From Prauserella isguenensis (GTDB lineage Bacteria; Actinomycetota; Actinomycetes; Mycobacteriales; Pseudonocardiaceae): a stretch of 64,000 nt of DNA. A program made the translations under genes and the position numbers. The notes beneath the pieces are model-generated. The model was not told the DNA's origin and did not search any database. It worked only from the letters and a program-made list of their open reading frames with translations. Below are positions 1-10,358 of this stretch, piece by piece; the stretch's first letter is position 1; each line of letters begins with the position of its first letter. The DNA lies in the NCBI RefSeq assembly GCF_014191605.1, contig NZ_JACHWU010000003.1, positions 682,001 to 746,000 of the forward strand, given 5' to 3'.

Positions 1-323
1 CACAGCAGGACGACGTCGCGGCCCTCGTCGAGGTGTTCGGCCAGCCGCTTCGCCGCGAGCTCGTAGAACTCGGCGATCGCTCCCTCGTAGCCGCCGGGGT
101 GGTTCGTCGTCTCCGTCGTGACCGGGTACATGAGCCGCTCTTCGAGCTGCCCGTCACGCAGGTAGGGTTCCGCGACCGACCGTGCGATGCTCCGCCCGTG
201 GCGCGCGCAGTGGTACGCGATGACGTCCGCCTCGGAGATCAGCCGCGCGGCCTTGACCGTCACCAGTTCCGGGTCTCCGGGCCCGAGCCCCACCCCGTAC
301 AGCACGCCGGTTCCGGAGCTCAC
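1..323 (-). CDS. cobI: Precorrin-2 C20-methyltransferase (CobI or CobIJ N-terminus), partial
   Basis: This is the N-terminal ~107 residues of a gene that leaves the window on the left. The GTG start at 323 overlaps the cobH stop in a GTGA arrangement, so the two are probably translationally coupled. The translation begins with a short lead followed by YGVGLGPGDPELVTVKA, the glycine-rich N-terminal SAM-binding signature of the tetrapyrrole (uroporphyrin-III C/tetrapyrrole) methylase family, and then LISEADVIAYHCARHG. CobI methylates C20 of precorrin-2 in aerobic B12 synthesis. In many actinomycetes the next step, CobJ, is fused behind it; whether that holds here cannot be seen. Assignment to the tetrapyrrole methylase family is firm; CobI specifically rests on its place after cobG-cobH. 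Confidence 0.85.
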   Translation of the reverse strand, partial: MSSGTGVLYGVGLGPGDPELVTVKAARLISEADVIAYHCARHGRSIARSVAEPYLRDGQLEERLMYPVTTETTNHPGGYEGAIAEFYELAAKRLAEHLDEGRDVVLL

Positions 324-949
324 AGGATCTCCTCCTTCGTGGCCAGCGCGTTGACGGCGGCGACGGCCATCGCGCTGCCTCCGCGGCGCCCGCGCACGGC
401 CAGGTACGGCGCCGGGCCGCGCGTGATGAGCAGGTCCTTCGACTCGACGGCACCGACGAACCCGACGGGGACGCCGATGATCGCCGCGGGCTTGCCGACG
501 CCCTCGTTGATCAGCTCCAGCAGCCGGAACAGCGCCGTGGGGGCGTTGCCGATCGCGACGACCGAGCCCGGCAGCCGGTCCCGCCACAGTTCGAGCGCAG
601 CCGCCGAGCGCGTGTTGTTCAGCTGCTCGGCCAGCCGCGGGACCCGGTCGTCGGACAACGTGCAGATGACCTCGTTGTCTGCGGGCAACCGCTTACGGGT
701 GATACCGCTGGCGATCATGTTCGCGTCGCACAGGATCGGCGCGCCCGCCTCGAGCGCCCTGCGGCCCGCCTCCACGAAGTCCAGGCTGTAGGCGAGGTCG
801 TCGACGAGATCCGTCATGCCACACGTGTGGATCATCCGTACCGCCACACCTGCGACGTCGTCCGGCAACACGGCGAGATCGGCCTCCTCCCGGATCGTCG
901 CGAACGAGTGGCGGTAGATCTCCGCTCCGTCGCGGATGTAGTCGATCAC
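320..949 (-). CDS. cobH: Precorrin-8X methylmutase CobH
   Basis: Precorrin-8X methylmutase moves the C11 methyl group to C12 to form hydrogenobyrinate in the aerobic cobalamin pathway. The GTG start at 949 gives 209 residues beginning VIDYIRDGAEIYRHSFATIR, the usual CbiC/CobH N-terminus and the usual family length; a longer in-frame extension upstream has no homology-like character and was dropped. The motif MIHTCGMTDLVDDL contains the conserved His of the family active site. SAGIP-like segments are replaced by GNAPTALFRLLELI and PVGFVGAVESKDLL, both typical of CobH. The gene lies 55 bp after cobG and overlaps cobI by 4 bases, so the three form one leftward operon. Confidence 0.95.
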   Translation of the reverse strand: MIDYIRDGAEIYRHSFATIREEADLAVLPDDVAGVAVRMIHTCGMTDLVDDLAYSLDFVEAGRRALEAGAPILCDANMIASGITRKRLPADNEVICTLSDDRVPRLAEQLNNTRSAAALELWRDRLPGSVVAIGNAPTALFRLLELINEGVGKPAAIIGVPVGFVGAVESKDLLITRGPAPYLAVRGRRGGSAMAVAAVNALATKEEIL

Positions 950-1004
950 TGCTGTCCTTCCCGTGTCGTGCGGTCGAGTGGTCGCGCGCCTGCCGACGAG
1001 GTCG

Positions 1005-2249
1005 TCATCGGCGCTGCGCGGACAGGGCCTCGGCGACCCGGTCGAGCCCGACGAACGTACCCCCGACGTGATAGCCGCCCTCCGCGGCGACCACGTCGAT
1101 GTGAGATCCGCCCGGTCTGCCGCACCGCCGTGAACACCCAGCGAAGTGGGCGCCGACCCCCGCGGGCGCGAGTGCAGCCGCGTCGGCACGCACGTCGGCG
1201 TGGGATTTCGCGCACCGCGGGGCGCCGATACAGGCGCTCACCCCGAGTAACGGGTCAGCGGGATCGACGACCAGGTCCGGCAGCTCGGCGAGCTCGTCGG
1301 CCGACGTGTCGTGGACGACGACGGTGCGCCACGGGGTGACCGTGACCGCTCTGTCGGCAGCGTGCCCTGCGAGGGCACGCCCGCCCAGCTCGTACAGGGT
1401 GGCCGCGGACAGTTCCCCGAACCGCGGTGCGGCGACGACCGCCCGGGCGCCCGGGACGGGCCCGACCGGTGCCGGTGGTGCGAACCGCTGTGGCACGGGC
1501 TCGACGTCGGCGCTCGCATGCGGGCGCAGGGCCTCGACCACCGGTGCCGGGTCGATCTCTCGGAGTCGCCACGCCGATGCGCGTACCTCGTCGAACGCGC
1601 GCGCACCCGCGACCATCGCCTCGGCCGCACCGGATGCGGGCACCCGCAGTCCGGTGTCGGTACCGGCCACGAGCACGGCACCGGTGTCGGCGGTGGTCGC
1701 GCGCCAGCACAGGTCGGCGTCGGCCGCGACGTCGCCGCTGCCGTCGTCCAGGGCGAACAGGAACCTGCCGGGCAGTCCGGTCAGCCCGGGTGTGGCGCAC
1801 ACCACCTCGTCGAGTTCACTCACGAGCGGTCGGATGTCGGCGACCCTCGCGGACGTGCCCGGTTCGACGACCGCGGTCGCGCCCTCCTCGTCGGCCTCCT
1901 CGCGCGGCGGGACACCAGACAGCGGCGAGCCCAGGATGTTGCGGATGCGCTCGTGCCCTGGCGACGGCAACAGACCCGCGTCGGCCAACCGTCCGACGAG
2001 TGCGTCGACGTCCCGGATCGCACGCAATTGCAGGTTGCCGCGGGAGGTCAGGTGCACCCTGCCGTCGCCGAGCTGCCTAGCGCACGCGGCAAGCGCCTGC
2101 GCTTGCGCGGGTGACAGTCCACCGCCGGGCAGCCGGACACGCGCGAGCGGACCGTCGGCGGCGTCGTGTGTCGCCAGCACGCCGGGACACGCGTCAGCGC
2201 GGAGCCGGACGGTGCCGGGTTCCTCGCCGGCGGGTCGGGTCGTGGCCAT
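1005..2249 (-). CDS. cobG: Precorrin-3B synthase CobG-like
   Basis: A 414-residue member of the nitrite/sulfite reductase (ferredoxin-like half-domain plus Fe4S4) family. CobG is the oxygen-dependent enzyme that contracts precorrin-3A to precorrin-3B. The protein has an N-terminal half-domain (RVRLPGGGLSPAQAQAL, HLTSRGNLQLRAI) and C-terminal Fe4S4/siroheme-type cysteines in SACIGAPRCAKSH and HFAGCSRRCGRPGGSH (C-x5-C...C-x3-C). The siroheme partner domains of true sulfite reductases are reduced, as expected for CobG. Context, directly before cobH and cobI and divergent from cobN, supports CobG over NirA/SirA. The ATG at 2249 has only a weak purine stretch upstream (GAGTGGG). Confidence 0.9.
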   Translation of the reverse strand: MATTRPAGEEPGTVRLRADACPGVLATHDAADGPLARVRLPGGGLSPAQAQALAACARQLGDGRVHLTSRGNLQLRAIRDVDALVGRLADAGLLPSPGHERIRNILGSPLSGVPPREEADEEGATAVVEPGTSARVADIRPLVSELDEVVCATPGLTGLPGRFLFALDDGSGDVAADADLCWRATTADTGAVLVAGTDTGLRVPASGAAEAMVAGARAFDEVRASAWRLREIDPAPVVEALRPHASADVEPVPQRFAPPAPVGPVPGARAVVAAPRFGELSAATLYELGGRALAGHAADRAVTVTPWRTVVVHDTSADELAELPDLVVDPADPLLGVSACIGAPRCAKSHADVRADAAALAPAGVGAHFAGCSRRCGRPGGSHIDVVAAEGGYHVGGTFVGLDRVAEALSAQRR

Positions 2250-2403
2250 GCGCCCACTCTAGGCATCGGCCCGACAGTCCCGAAGGTTCCCGATGGGCGC
2301 GACCGAGCCCCGGCTTCACCCGTGCGCGTCCGAAGCGGCTGTTCACCGAGGTCGGCGCGGGGAACGGCGCGCTGCCAACGAAAGCCGCCGGCACCGAGCG
2401 AGT

Positions 2404-2426
2404 GGCACGAAGGGTCCCCTCGTGCC
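2404..2426. repeat. 23-nt hairpin-forming palindrome in the cobG/cobN divergent region
   Basis: Arms GGCACGA (2404-2410) and TCGTGCC (2420-2426) are exact complements around an AGGGTCCCC core that can itself pair. It lies between the divergent cobG and cobN genes, about 92 bp before the cobN start. It could be an operator or a mobile-repeat remnant. I looked for a cobalamin riboswitch core in this 269-bp gap and did not recognise one. Confidence 0.5.
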
Positions 2427-2518
2427 GGCGCCCGCAGGTCAACGCGCTGCGGAGCAATTCGTCACCTTGACTCGCCACGCCCGCCCCCGGAGAGTTGGCG
2501 GCCGAGGAGGAACCACCT

Positions 2519-5500
2519 GTGATCTTGCTGCTGTCCACGTCGGACACCGACCTGTTGAGTGCGCGCTCGAGCGGCGCCGACTACCGCCTTGCCAACCCCG
2601 CCCGCCTCGACCTCGAGGAACTGCCCGGGCTGCTCGACGGCGCACCGATCGTCGTCGTGCGAATCCTCGGCACCGAGCGCACGTGGGCCGAGGGACTCCG
2701 CGTCGTACGCGAGAGCGGTGCGCACGTGGTGGTGCTGGGCGGCGAACAGGCGCCGGACGCCGAGCTGATGGCGTTGTCGACCGTCCCCGTCGGCACCGCG
2801 ACCCAGGCACACACGTACCTCGCCCACGGCGGACCGGAGAATCTGGCGCAACTGCACCGTTTCCTGTCCGACACCCTGCTGCTCACCGGTGACGGGTTCG
2901 AACCGCCCGCCGAGCAGCCGTCGTGGGGTGTGCTGCCGCGGAACTCGGACGGCCCGGCCGACGGTCCCGTCGTCGCGATCCTGTACTACCGCGCGCACCA
3001 CCTGTCCGGAAACACCGCGTTCGTCCACACGCTCGCCGACCAGGTCGAGGCGGCGGGCGGGCGTCCGCTGCCCATCTACTGTGCCTCGCTGCGTTCGCGC
3101 GAACCGGAGATGATGGCCGAGCTCGAGAAGGCCGATGCACTGCTGGTGACCGTGCTGGCCGCGGGCGGTACCCGGCCGTCCGAGGCGGGCGCCGGAGGCG
3201 ACGACGAGTCGTGGGACGTCGCCGAGCTCGCCGCACTCGACATCCCGACGTTGCAGGCGATGTGCCTGACCAGTGACCGCGACACCTGGCTCGACAACGA
3301 CGAGGGCCTGTCGCCGATGGACGCGGGCAACCAGATGGCCGTGCCCGAGTTCGACGGCAGGCTCATCACGGTGCCGTTCTCGTTCAAGGAACTCGACGAG
3401 GACGGGCTGCCCCACTACGTTCCCGACGCCGAACGCGCCTCCCGTGTCGCGCACATCGCGCTGGCACACGCACGCCTGCGCCACACCCCTGCCTCCGACC
3501 GCAGGGTCGCGCTGATGCTGTCGGCCTACCCGACGAAACACTCGCGGGTGGGTAACGCAGTCGGGCTGGACACTCCCGCCTCGGCCGTCGAACTGCTCCG
3601 CCGGATGCGGTCGCAGGGCTACGACCTGGGAGCGGACGCGTTCCCCGGGGTCGACCCGACCGGCACGGATCAGCCCGACGGCGACGCACTGATCCACGCG
3701 TTGATCGAGGCGGGCGGGCAGGATCCGGAGTGGCTGACCGAGGAGCAGCTCGCGGGCAACCCCATCCGGGTGCCCGCCGCACGCTACCGCCAGTGGTTCG
3801 CGCAACTGCCGGAACAGCTGCGCGCGGACATGGTCGAGCACTGGGGCCCGCCGCCCGGCGAGCTCTACGTCGACGGCGGTGAGGACGGCGACATCGTCCT
3901 GGCGTCGCTGCAGGCGGGCAACGTCGTCCTCATGATCCAGCCACCGCGCGGATTCGGCGAGAATCCGGTCGCGATCTACCACAACCCGGATCTTCCGCCG
4001 AGCCACCACTATCTGGCCACGTACCGCTGGCTCGAGGAGGAGTTCGGCGCCCACGCGGTCGTGCACCTCGGCAAGCACGGTTCACTGGAGTGGTTGCCCG
4101 GCAAGACGGCGGGCCTGTCGTCGGCCTGTGCACCCGACGCCGTGCTGGGCAACCTGCCGATGATCTACCCGTTTCTCATCAACGACCCGGGAGAGGGCGC
4201 GCAGGCCAAGCGCAGGGCGCACGCCACGATCGTCGACCACCTGGTGCCGCCGATGGCACGCGCCGAGAGTTACGGCGACATCGCCAAGTTGGAGCAGCTG
4301 CTCGACGAGCACGCCAACATCTCGGCGATGGACCCGGCCAAGCTGCCGGCGATCCGTCAGCAGATCTGGACGCTGATGCAGGCGGCCAAGCTCGACCACG
4401 ACCTCGGACTCGAGGAACGGCCGCACGACGCGGAGTTCGACGACATGCTGCTGCACGTCGACGGCTGGCTGTGCGAGGTCAAGGACGCGCAGATCCGCGA
4501 CGGGCTGCACATCCTCGGCGAGGCGCCGACCGGCGAAGCCCGGGTCAACCTCGTCCTGGCGATGCTCCGTGCCAATCAGATGTGGGGCGGCGCCCAGGCG
4601 GCGGTGCCGGGTCTGCGCACCGCGCTCGGGCTCACCGAGGACGCACCGAAGTCCGATGTGGACCGCATCGAGGCGACCGCCCACGAGCTCGTCGGGACGA
4701 TGGAGCAGCGCGGCTGGTCGCCCGACGTCGTCGACGAGGTCTGCGCCGGCGTCGACGAGAATGCCCGGGCCGGCGTGACCTCCGTACTGCGGTTCGCCGC
4801 AGAGGAGGTCGTGCCACGACTCGCAGGCACGAGCGGCGAGCTCGACGCGGTCCTGCACGCGCTCGACGGCGGCTACATCCCGGCGGGTCCGAGCGGGTCG
4901 CCGTTGCGCGGTCTGGTCAACGTGCTGCCGACCGGCCGCAACTTCTACACGGTCGATCCGAAGGCGATCCCGAGCAGGCTGGCGTGGGAGACGGGCCAGT
5001 CGCTCGCCGATTCGCTGATCGGCCGCTACCGCGCCGACAACGACGACGAGTACCCGCGTTCGGTGGGACTGTCGGTGTGGGGCACTTCGGCGATGCGTAC
5101 CTCCGGCGACGACGCCGCCGAAGTGCTGGCGCTGCTGGGTGTCCGTCCCGTGTGGGACGAGGCGTCACGGCGGGTCACGGGGATCGAACCGATCCCGCTC
5201 GACGAACTCGGCAGGCCGCGCATCGACGTCACGGTGCGCATCAGCGGATTCTTCCGCGACGCGTTCCCGCACGTGGTGAACCTGCTCGACGACGCCGTCC
5301 GGCTCGTGGCGACACTGGACGAACCGGAGTCGCAGAACTTCGTCCGCGCCCACGTGCGTGCCGACGTGGCCGACCACGGCGACGAACGCCGGGCCACGAC
5401 CCGGATCTTCGGCTCGAAGCCGGGATCGTACGGCGCGGGCCTGCTACCGCTGATCGATTCCGGCAATTGGCGCGACGACTCCGACCTGGCGGAGGTCTAC

Positions 5501-6118
5501 GCCGTGTGGGGCGGCTACGCCTACGGCCGCGGCCTCGACGGTGCCGAGGCGCGCGCGGACATGGAGAGCTCGTACCGGCGGATCGCGGTGGCGGCGAAGA
5601 ACACCGACACCCGCGAGCACGACATCGCCGACTCCGACGACTACTTCCAGTACCACGGCGGCATGATCGCTGCCGTGCGCGCGCTGACCGGAAGCGCGCC
5701 GCGGTCGTACATCGGCGACAGCACCAGTCCGGATGCGGTCCGTACCCGGTCGCTGTCGGAGGAGACGACACGGGTGTTCCGGGCACGCGTCGTCAACCCG
5801 CGGTGGTTGGCTGCGATGCGCCGCCACGGCTACAAGGGCGCGTTCGAGCAGGCGGCGACGGTGGACTACCTGTTCGGCTACGACGCCACGGCAGGCGTGG
5901 TCGAGGACTGGATGTACGAGAAGCTCACCGAGTCGTACGTGCTCGACAAGGAGAACCAGGACTTCCTGTCGCAGGCCAACCCCTGGGCGCTGCGGGGCAT
6001 CATCGAACGGCTGAACGAGGCGGCCGACCGTGGCCTGTGGGCCGAACCGGACCCCGAGCTCATGTCGGCGATGCAAGAGGTCTACCTGCGCATCGAGGGT
6101 GACCTCGAGGACAGGTGA
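2519..6118 (+). CDS. cobN: Aerobic cobaltochelatase subunit CobN
   Basis: The large subunit of the ATP-dependent cobaltochelatase, which with CobS and CobT inserts Co2+ into hydrogenobyrinic acid a,c-diamide. It belongs to the magnesium-chelatase H/CobN family; at 1199 residues it has full family length. The N-terminus ILLLSTSDTDLLSARSSG closely resembles mycobacterial CobN. The metal/tetrapyrrole-binding family signature is visible as AVVHLGKHGSLEWLPGK. I chose the GTG at 2519 over the in-frame TTG at 2495 because GAGGAGG (2504-2510) sits 8 nt before the GTG and no Shine-Dalgarno precedes the TTG. cobS/cobT are not in the window. A strong hairpin follows the stop codon. Confidence 0.95.
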   Translation: MILLLSTSDTDLLSARSSGADYRLANPARLDLEELPGLLDGAPIVVVRILGTERTWAEGLRVVRESGAHVVVLGGEQAPDAELMALSTVPVGTATQAHTYLAHGGPENLAQLHRFLSDTLLLTGDGFEPPAEQPSWGVLPRNSDGPADGPVVAILYYRAHHLSGNTAFVHTLADQVEAAGGRPLPIYCASLRSREPEMMAELEKADALLVTVLAAGGTRPSEAGAGGDDESWDVAELAALDIPTLQAMCLTSDRDTWLDNDEGLSPMDAGNQMAVPEFDGRLITVPFSFKELDEDGLPHYVPDAERASRVAHIALAHARLRHTPASDRRVALMLSAYPTKHSRVGNAVGLDTPASAVELLRRMRSQGYDLGADAFPGVDPTGTDQPDGDALIHALIEAGGQDPEWLTEEQLAGNPIRVPAARYRQWFAQLPEQLRADMVEHWGPPPGELYVDGGEDGDIVLASLQAGNVVLMIQPPRGFGENPVAIYHNPDLPPSHHYLATYRWLEEEFGAHAVVHLGKHGSLEWLPGKTAGLSSACAPDAVLGNLPMIYPFLINDPGEGAQAKRRAHATIVDHLVPPMARAESYGDIAKLEQLLDEHANISAMDPAKLPAIRQQIWTLMQAAKLDHDLGLEERPHDAEFDDMLLHVDGWLCEVKDAQIRDGLHILGEAPTGEARVNLVLAMLRANQMWGGAQAAVPGLRTALGLTEDAPKSDVDRIEATAHELVGTMEQRGWSPDVVDEVCAGVDENARAGVTSVLRFAAEEVVPRLAGTSGELDAVLHALDGGYIPAGPSGSPLRGLVNVLPTGRNFYTVDPKAIPSRLAWETGQSLADSLIGRYRADNDDEYPRSVGLSVWGTSAMRTSGDDAAEVLALLGVRPVWDEASRRVTGIEPIPLDELGRPRIDVTVRISGFFRDAFPHVVNLLDDAVRLVATLDEPESQNFVRAHVRADVADHGDERRATTRIFGSKPGSYGAGLLPLIDSGNWRDDSDLAEVYAVWGGYAYGRGLDGAEARADMESSYRRIAVAAKNTDTREHDIADSDDYFQYHGGMIAAVRALTGSAPRSYIGDSTSPDAVRTRSLSEETTRVFRARVVNPRWLAAMRRHGYKGAFEQAATVDYLFGYDATAGVVEDWMYEKLTESYVLDKENQDFLSQANPWALRGIIERLNEAADRGLWAEPDPELMSAMQEVYLRIEGDLEDR

Positions 6119-6129
6119 CGCCGTCGCCG

Positions 6130-6165
6130 GTGGGTGCATGACGGGATCGCCCGTCATGCACCCAC
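6130..6165. terminator. Bidirectional hairpin between convergent cobN and ilvD
   Basis: A perfect 16-bp stem, left arm starting GTGGGTGCATGACGGG (6130-6145), loop ATCG, right arm 6150-6165. It lies 11 nt after the cobN stop and 62 nt after the ilvD stop on the other strand. There is no T-run, as is common for actinomycete terminators. Confidence 0.85.
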
Positions 6166-6227
6166 GGCGCTACCGTGGCGACGTCACACCGGCCCCGGAC
6201 CTCGAGGACGCTGCCGCGGCCCCGGGG

Positions 6228-7901
6228 TCAGGAGCACACGGCGCCCTTCGCCGCCGTTCCGACGGTCTTCGCGTACTTGGCGAGCACGCCGGTCCGCCGC
6301 GGCACCGGGGGCATCTCCCAGCCCTCCGCCCTGCGCGCTAGTTCCTCGTCGTCGACGCCGACGTCGAGCGTGCGCTGCTCCATGTCGAGCGTGATCGGGT
6401 CGCCGTCGCGGACGAAGGCGATGGGCCCGCCGTGCGCGGCCTCGGGCGCGACGTGTCCGATACACAGTCCCGTGGTGCCACCCGAGAACCGGCCGTCGGT
6501 GAGCAGCAGCACGTCCTTGCCGAGCCCGGCACCCTTGATCGCACCGGTCACGGCGAGCATCTCGCGCATTCCTGGCCCACCGCGCGGCCCCTCGTTGCGG
6601 ATCACCACGACGTCGCCGGGCTGCAGCGAACCCAGCGCATCCATGGCGGCCTGTTCGCCGTCGAACACGCGAGCCGTGCCTTCGAACCGGGCCGAGTCGA
6701 AGCCCGCGCTCTTCACGACGGCACCCTCGGGCGCGAGGCTGCCGTGAAGGATCGTCAGCCCTCCGGTCGGGTGAATGGGTTCGCTGAGTTTGCGGATCAC
6801 GTCGCCGTCCAGCTCGGGCGGCGCCAGCTCCGCGAGGTTCTCCGCGACCGTCTTCCCGGTGACCGTGAGGCAGTCGCCGTGCAGCAGGCCCGCATCGAGC
6901 AGCGCCTTCATCACGACCGGCACGCCACCCACCCGGTCGACGGCGGTCATCACGTGCCGTCCGAACGGCTTGACGTCGGCCAGGTGCGGCACCCGGTCGC
7001 CGACGCGCGAGAAGTCGTCGAGCGTGAGTTCCACCTCGGCCTCGTTGGCGATGGCCAGCAGGTGCAGCACCGCGTTCGTCGACCCGCCGAGCGCCATGAC
7101 CACCGCGACCGCGTTCTCGAACGCCTCGCGGGTGAGGATGTCGCGGGCGCTGATGCCCTTCTCCAGCAACCCGACGACGGCCTCACCGCCGGCCCGGGCG
7201 AACCGGTCGCGCCGCCGGTCCACCGACGGCGGACTGGCCGAGCCGGGCAACGACATGCCCAACGCCTCGGCGGCACACGCCATCGTGTTCGCGGTGTACA
7301 TGCCGCCGCAGGCGCCCTCACCGGGGCAGATCGCACGTTCGACCTTGTCGACCTCCTCACGACTGATCAGGCCCCGCGCGCAGGCACCGACGGCCTCGAA
7401 CGCGTCGATGATCGTCACCTCGCGGCCGTCGACACTGCCGGGCAGGATCGAGCCCGCGTACAGGAACACCGACGCCACATCGAGGCGGGCGGCGGCCATG
7501 AGCATGCCGGGCAGGCTCTTGTCGCACCCGGCGAGCAGCACGGCACCGTCGAGGCGTTCGGCCTCCATCACCGTCTCGACCGAGTCGGCGATGACCTCTC
7601 GCGACACGAGCGAGAAGTGCATGCCCTCGTGGCCCATCGAGATCCCGTCCGACACCGAGATGGTGCCGAACTCCATGGGGAACCCTCCCCCGCCGTGCAC
7701 GCCCTGCTTGCTCGCCTCGGCCAGCCGGTCCAGGGACAGGTTGCAGGGGGTGATCTCGTTCCACGACGACGCGATCCCGATCTGCGGTTTCGTGAAGTCC
7801 TCGTCGTCCATTCCGACCGCTCGCAGCATCCCGCGAGCCGCCGCACGTTCCATCCCGTCGGTCACCTCGCGGCTGCGAGGTTTCACGTCATGTTCGGCCA
7901 T
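6228..7901 (-). CDS. ilvD: Dihydroxy-acid dehydratase IlvD
   Basis: Catalyses dehydration of 2,3-dihydroxy-isovalerate and -methylvalerate, the third common step of valine/isoleucine synthesis, in the cytoplasm. 557 residues, in the IlvD/Edd family range. Three expected Fe-S ligand cysteines are visible: Cys53 (NEITPCNL), Cys126 (AGCDKSLPG) and Cys198 ([14 protein letters not shown]), with spacing matching actinobacterial DHADs of the [2Fe-2S] type. The conserved C-terminal segment TDGRFSGGT is present. ATG at 7901 is preceded by GGAGG with 8 nt spacing, and that GGAGG is inside a small GGGGA...TCCCC hairpin that might occlude it. It is divergent from tex with only ~42-51 bp between the start codons. 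Confidence 0.97.
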   Translation of the reverse strand: MAEHDVKPRSREVTDGMERAAARGMLRAVGMDDEDFTKPQIGIASSWNEITPCNLSLDRLAEASKQGVHGGGGFPMEFGTISVSDGISMGHEGMHFSLVSREVIADSVETVMEAERLDGAVLLAGCDKSLPGMLMAAARLDVASVFLYAGSILPGSVDGREVTIIDAFEAVGACARGLISREEVDKVERAICPGEGACGGMYTANTMACAAEALGMSLPGSASPPSVDRRRDRFARAGGEAVVGLLEKGISARDILTREAFENAVAVVMALGGSTNAVLHLLAIANEAEVELTLDDFSRVGDRVPHLADVKPFGRHVMTAVDRVGGVPVVMKALLDAGLLHGDCLTVTGKTVAENLAELAPPELDGDVIRKLSEPIHPTGGLTILHGSLAPEGAVVKSAGFDSARFEGTARVFDGEQAAMDALGSLQPGDVVVIRNEGPRGGPGMREMLAVTGAIKGAGLGKDVLLLTDGRFSGGTTGLCIGHVAPEAAHGGPIAFVRDGDPITLDMEQRTLDVGVDDEELARRAEGWEMPPVPRRTGVLAKYAKTVGTAAKGAVCS

Positions 7902-7952
7902 GGGGAGATCCTCCCCCGAATCCGGCCGGACGGGCAGGGCACAATGCCGTGC

Positions 7953-10358
7953 GTGGTTCAGACGGTGTCCATTCCCCAGAAGATCGCCGACGAGCTCGGC
8001 GTCCGCCCCGGCCAGGTACAGGCGACGGTCGAACTCCTCGACGGCGGCGCGACCGTGCCGTTCATCGCCCGGTACCGCAAGGAGGTGACCGGCACCCTCG
8101 ACGACACGCAGTTGCGCACTCTCGAGGAACGCCTGCGCTACCTGCGGGAACTCGAAGAACGCCGGACGGCCGTCCTCGAGTCGATCGATTCGCAGGGCAA
8201 GCTCGACGACGAGCTCAGGGCGAGCATCATGGCGGCCGACACGAAGGCCCGCCTCGAAGACATCTACCTGCCGTACAAGCCGAAGCGCCGCACCAAGGCG
8301 CAGATCGCACGGGAGGCCGGCCTCGAACCGCTCGCCGACGGGCTGCTCGGCGAGCCGACGACCGACCCGCAGGCGGCCGCCGCGGCGTTCGTCGACGCCG
8401 AGAAGGGCATAGCGGACGCGCAGGCCGCGCTGGACGGTGCGAAGGCGATCCTCGTGGAGCGCTTCGCCGAGGACGCCGACCTGATCGGTGAACTGCGCGA
8501 ACGCATGTGGACCCACGGCTGGATGACCTCGAAGGTCCGGGAGGGCAAGGAAACCGAGGGCGCCAAGTTCGCCGACTACTTCGACTTCGCCGAACCGCTG
8601 ACGAAGCTGCCGTCGCACCGGGTGCTGGCGCTGCTGCGCGGGGAGAAGGAGGAGATCCTCGACCTGTCGACCGAGCCGGAGCAGCCCGCGAATCCGGAGG
8701 ACCCGCCGCGGACCGGCCCGACCGAGTACGAGGTACGCATCGCCGAACGGTTCGGCATCGACAACCGGGGCAGGCCGGCGGACAAGTGGCTGTCGGACAC
8801 GGTGCGCTGGGCCTGGCGGACGAAGATCCTGCTGCACCTGGGCATCGACCTGCGGATGCGGCTGCGGCAGAACGCCGAGGACGAGGCCGTGCGCGTGTTC
8901 GCCACGAACCTGCGTGACCTGCTGCTCGCCGCGCCGGCGGGCACCCGCGCCACCATGGGACTCGACCCCGGCTACCGGACCGGTGTGAAGGTCGCGGTCC
9001 TCGACTCGACCGGCAAGGTCGTCGCGACCGACACGATCTACCCGCACAAACCGCAGGCCCGTTGGGACGAGGCGACGGCGAAGCTGGAGAAGCTGGCGCG
9101 CGAGCACGGCGTCGACCTCATCGCGATCGGCAACGGCACCGCGTCCCGGGAGACCGACAAGCTCGCGGGCGACCTGGTGAAGGCGAAGCCGGAGCTCAAG
9201 CTCACCAAGATCATGGTGTCCGAGGCGGGCGCCTCGGTGTACTCGGCGTCGGCCTACGCGGCACGAGAGCTGCCGGACCTGGACGTCTCGCTGCGCGGTG
9301 CCGTCTCGATCGCCCGGCGGTTGCAGGATCCGCTGGCCGAGCTCGTGAAGATCGATCCGAAGTCGATCGGTGTCGGGCAGTACCAGCACGACCTGTCGGA
9401 GTCGAAGCTGTCCCGTTCGCTGGACGCGGTCGTCGAGGACTGTGTGAACGCGGTCGGCGTGGACCTCAACACGGCGTCGGTGCCGCTGCTCGCGCGCGTG
9501 TCGGGCATCGGCACGTCGCTGGCCGAGAACATCGTGTCCCACCGCGACGCGACGGGCCCGTTCCGCGCCCGGGCGGGGCTCAAGGAGGTCGCACGACTCG
9601 GGCCGAAGGCGTTCGAGCAGTGCGCGGGCTTCCTGCGCATCTCCGGCGGCGACGACCCGCTCGACGCCTCGGCCGTGCACCCCGAGGCCTACCCCGTGGT
9701 GCGGCGCATCCTCGACGAGACCGGCACGGGAATCCGCGAACTCATCGGCAACACGCGGGCGCTCGGCAGCGTCAAGGCCGAGCGGTTCGTCGACGACACG
9801 TTCGGCCTGCCCACGATCACCGACATCCTGTCCGAGCTGGAGAAGCCCGGCCGGGACCCGCGTCCGGAGTTCACGACCGCGACGTTCGCCGACGGTGTCG
9901 AGACGCTGGCCGACCTCGAACCGGGCATGCGACTGGAGGGCGTCGTGACGAACGTGGCGGCCTTCGGTGCGTTCGTCGACGTGGGCGTCCACCAGGACGG
10001 CCTGGTGCACGTGTCGGCGATGTCGCACAACTACGTCAGCGATCCGCGGGAGGTCGTCAAGCCGGGTGACGTGGTGACCGTGAAGGTGCTCGACGTCGAC
10101 GTGAACCGCAAACGCATCTCGCTGACGCTGCGTCTGGACGACGAGGTGACACCCGCGGGCCAGGACGGCGGCGGGCCTCGCGGCGGCAAACCGCGGCAGG
10201 GCGGTGGCGACCGCGGCGGTCGCCAGGGTGGCGGCAAACAGGGCGGCCGTCAGAACCGCCAGGGCGGCGGCAAGCAGGGTGGCGGCAAACAGGGCGGCAA
10301 CCAGGGTGCGAGCGGCGCGATGGCCGAGGCCCTCCGGAAGGCCGGCTACAGCGGCTGA
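7953..10358 (+). CDS. tex: Tex family RNA-binding transcription accessory protein
   Basis: Tex proteins bind nucleic acids and influence transcription. 801 residues. Visible order: Tex N-terminal helical region ([17 protein letters not shown]), YqgF/RNase-H-like fold near residue 333 ([16 protein letters not shown]), helix-hairpin-helix region ([15 protein letters not shown]), and S1 RNA-binding domain near residues 655-727 ([18 protein letters not shown]). A Gly/Gln/Lys-rich low-complexity tail (about residues 736-790, GGGKQGG repeats) is added, then a short [13 protein letters not shown] end. GTG 7953 is preferred because CACAAT ends 7 nt before it, suggesting a leaderless mRNA; ATG 7944 in the same frame is the alternative. 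No Shine-Dalgarno is seen for either. Confidence 0.93.
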   Translation: MVQTVSIPQKIADELGVRPGQVQATVELLDGGATVPFIARYRKEVTGTLDDTQLRTLEERLRYLRELEERRTAVLESIDSQGKLDDELRASIMAADTKARLEDIYLPYKPKRRTKAQIAREAGLEPLADGLLGEPTTDPQAAAAAFVDAEKGIADAQAALDGAKAILVERFAEDADLIGELRERMWTHGWMTSKVREGKETEGAKFADYFDFAEPLTKLPSHRVLALLRGEKEEILDLSTEPEQPANPEDPPRTGPTEYEVRIAERFGIDNRGRPADKWLSDTVRWAWRTKILLHLGIDLRMRLRQNAEDEAVRVFATNLRDLLLAAPAGTRATMGLDPGYRTGVKVAVLDSTGKVVATDTIYPHKPQARWDEATAKLEKLAREHGVDLIAIGNGTASRETDKLAGDLVKAKPELKLTKIMVSEAGASVYSASAYAARELPDLDVSLRGAVSIARRLQDPLAELVKIDPKSIGVGQYQHDLSESKLSRSLDAVVEDCVNAVGVDLNTASVPLLARVSGIGTSLAENIVSHRDATGPFRARAGLKEVARLGPKAFEQCAGFLRISGGDDPLDASAVHPEAYPVVRRILDETGTGIRELIGNTRALGSVKAERFVDDTFGLPTITDILSELEKPGRDPRPEFTTATFADGVETLADLEPGMRLEGVVTNVAAFGAFVDVGVHQDGLVHVSAMSHNYVSDPREVVKPGDVVTVKVLDVDVNRKRISLTLRLDDEVTPAGQDGGGPRGGKPRQGGGDRGGRQGGGKQGGRQNRQGGGKQGGGKQGGNQGASGAMAEALRKAGYSG

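Noticed and set aside
2250-2518. Cobalamin riboswitch before cobN
   Set aside because: No B12-box or conserved core could be recognised by eye on either strand; a covariance search would decide.
2462-4078. Long open frame (538 codons) antisense to cobN
   Set aside because: Mirror frame produced by the strong third-position GC bias of cobN; composition is His/Arg/Val/Gln-rich with no family motif.
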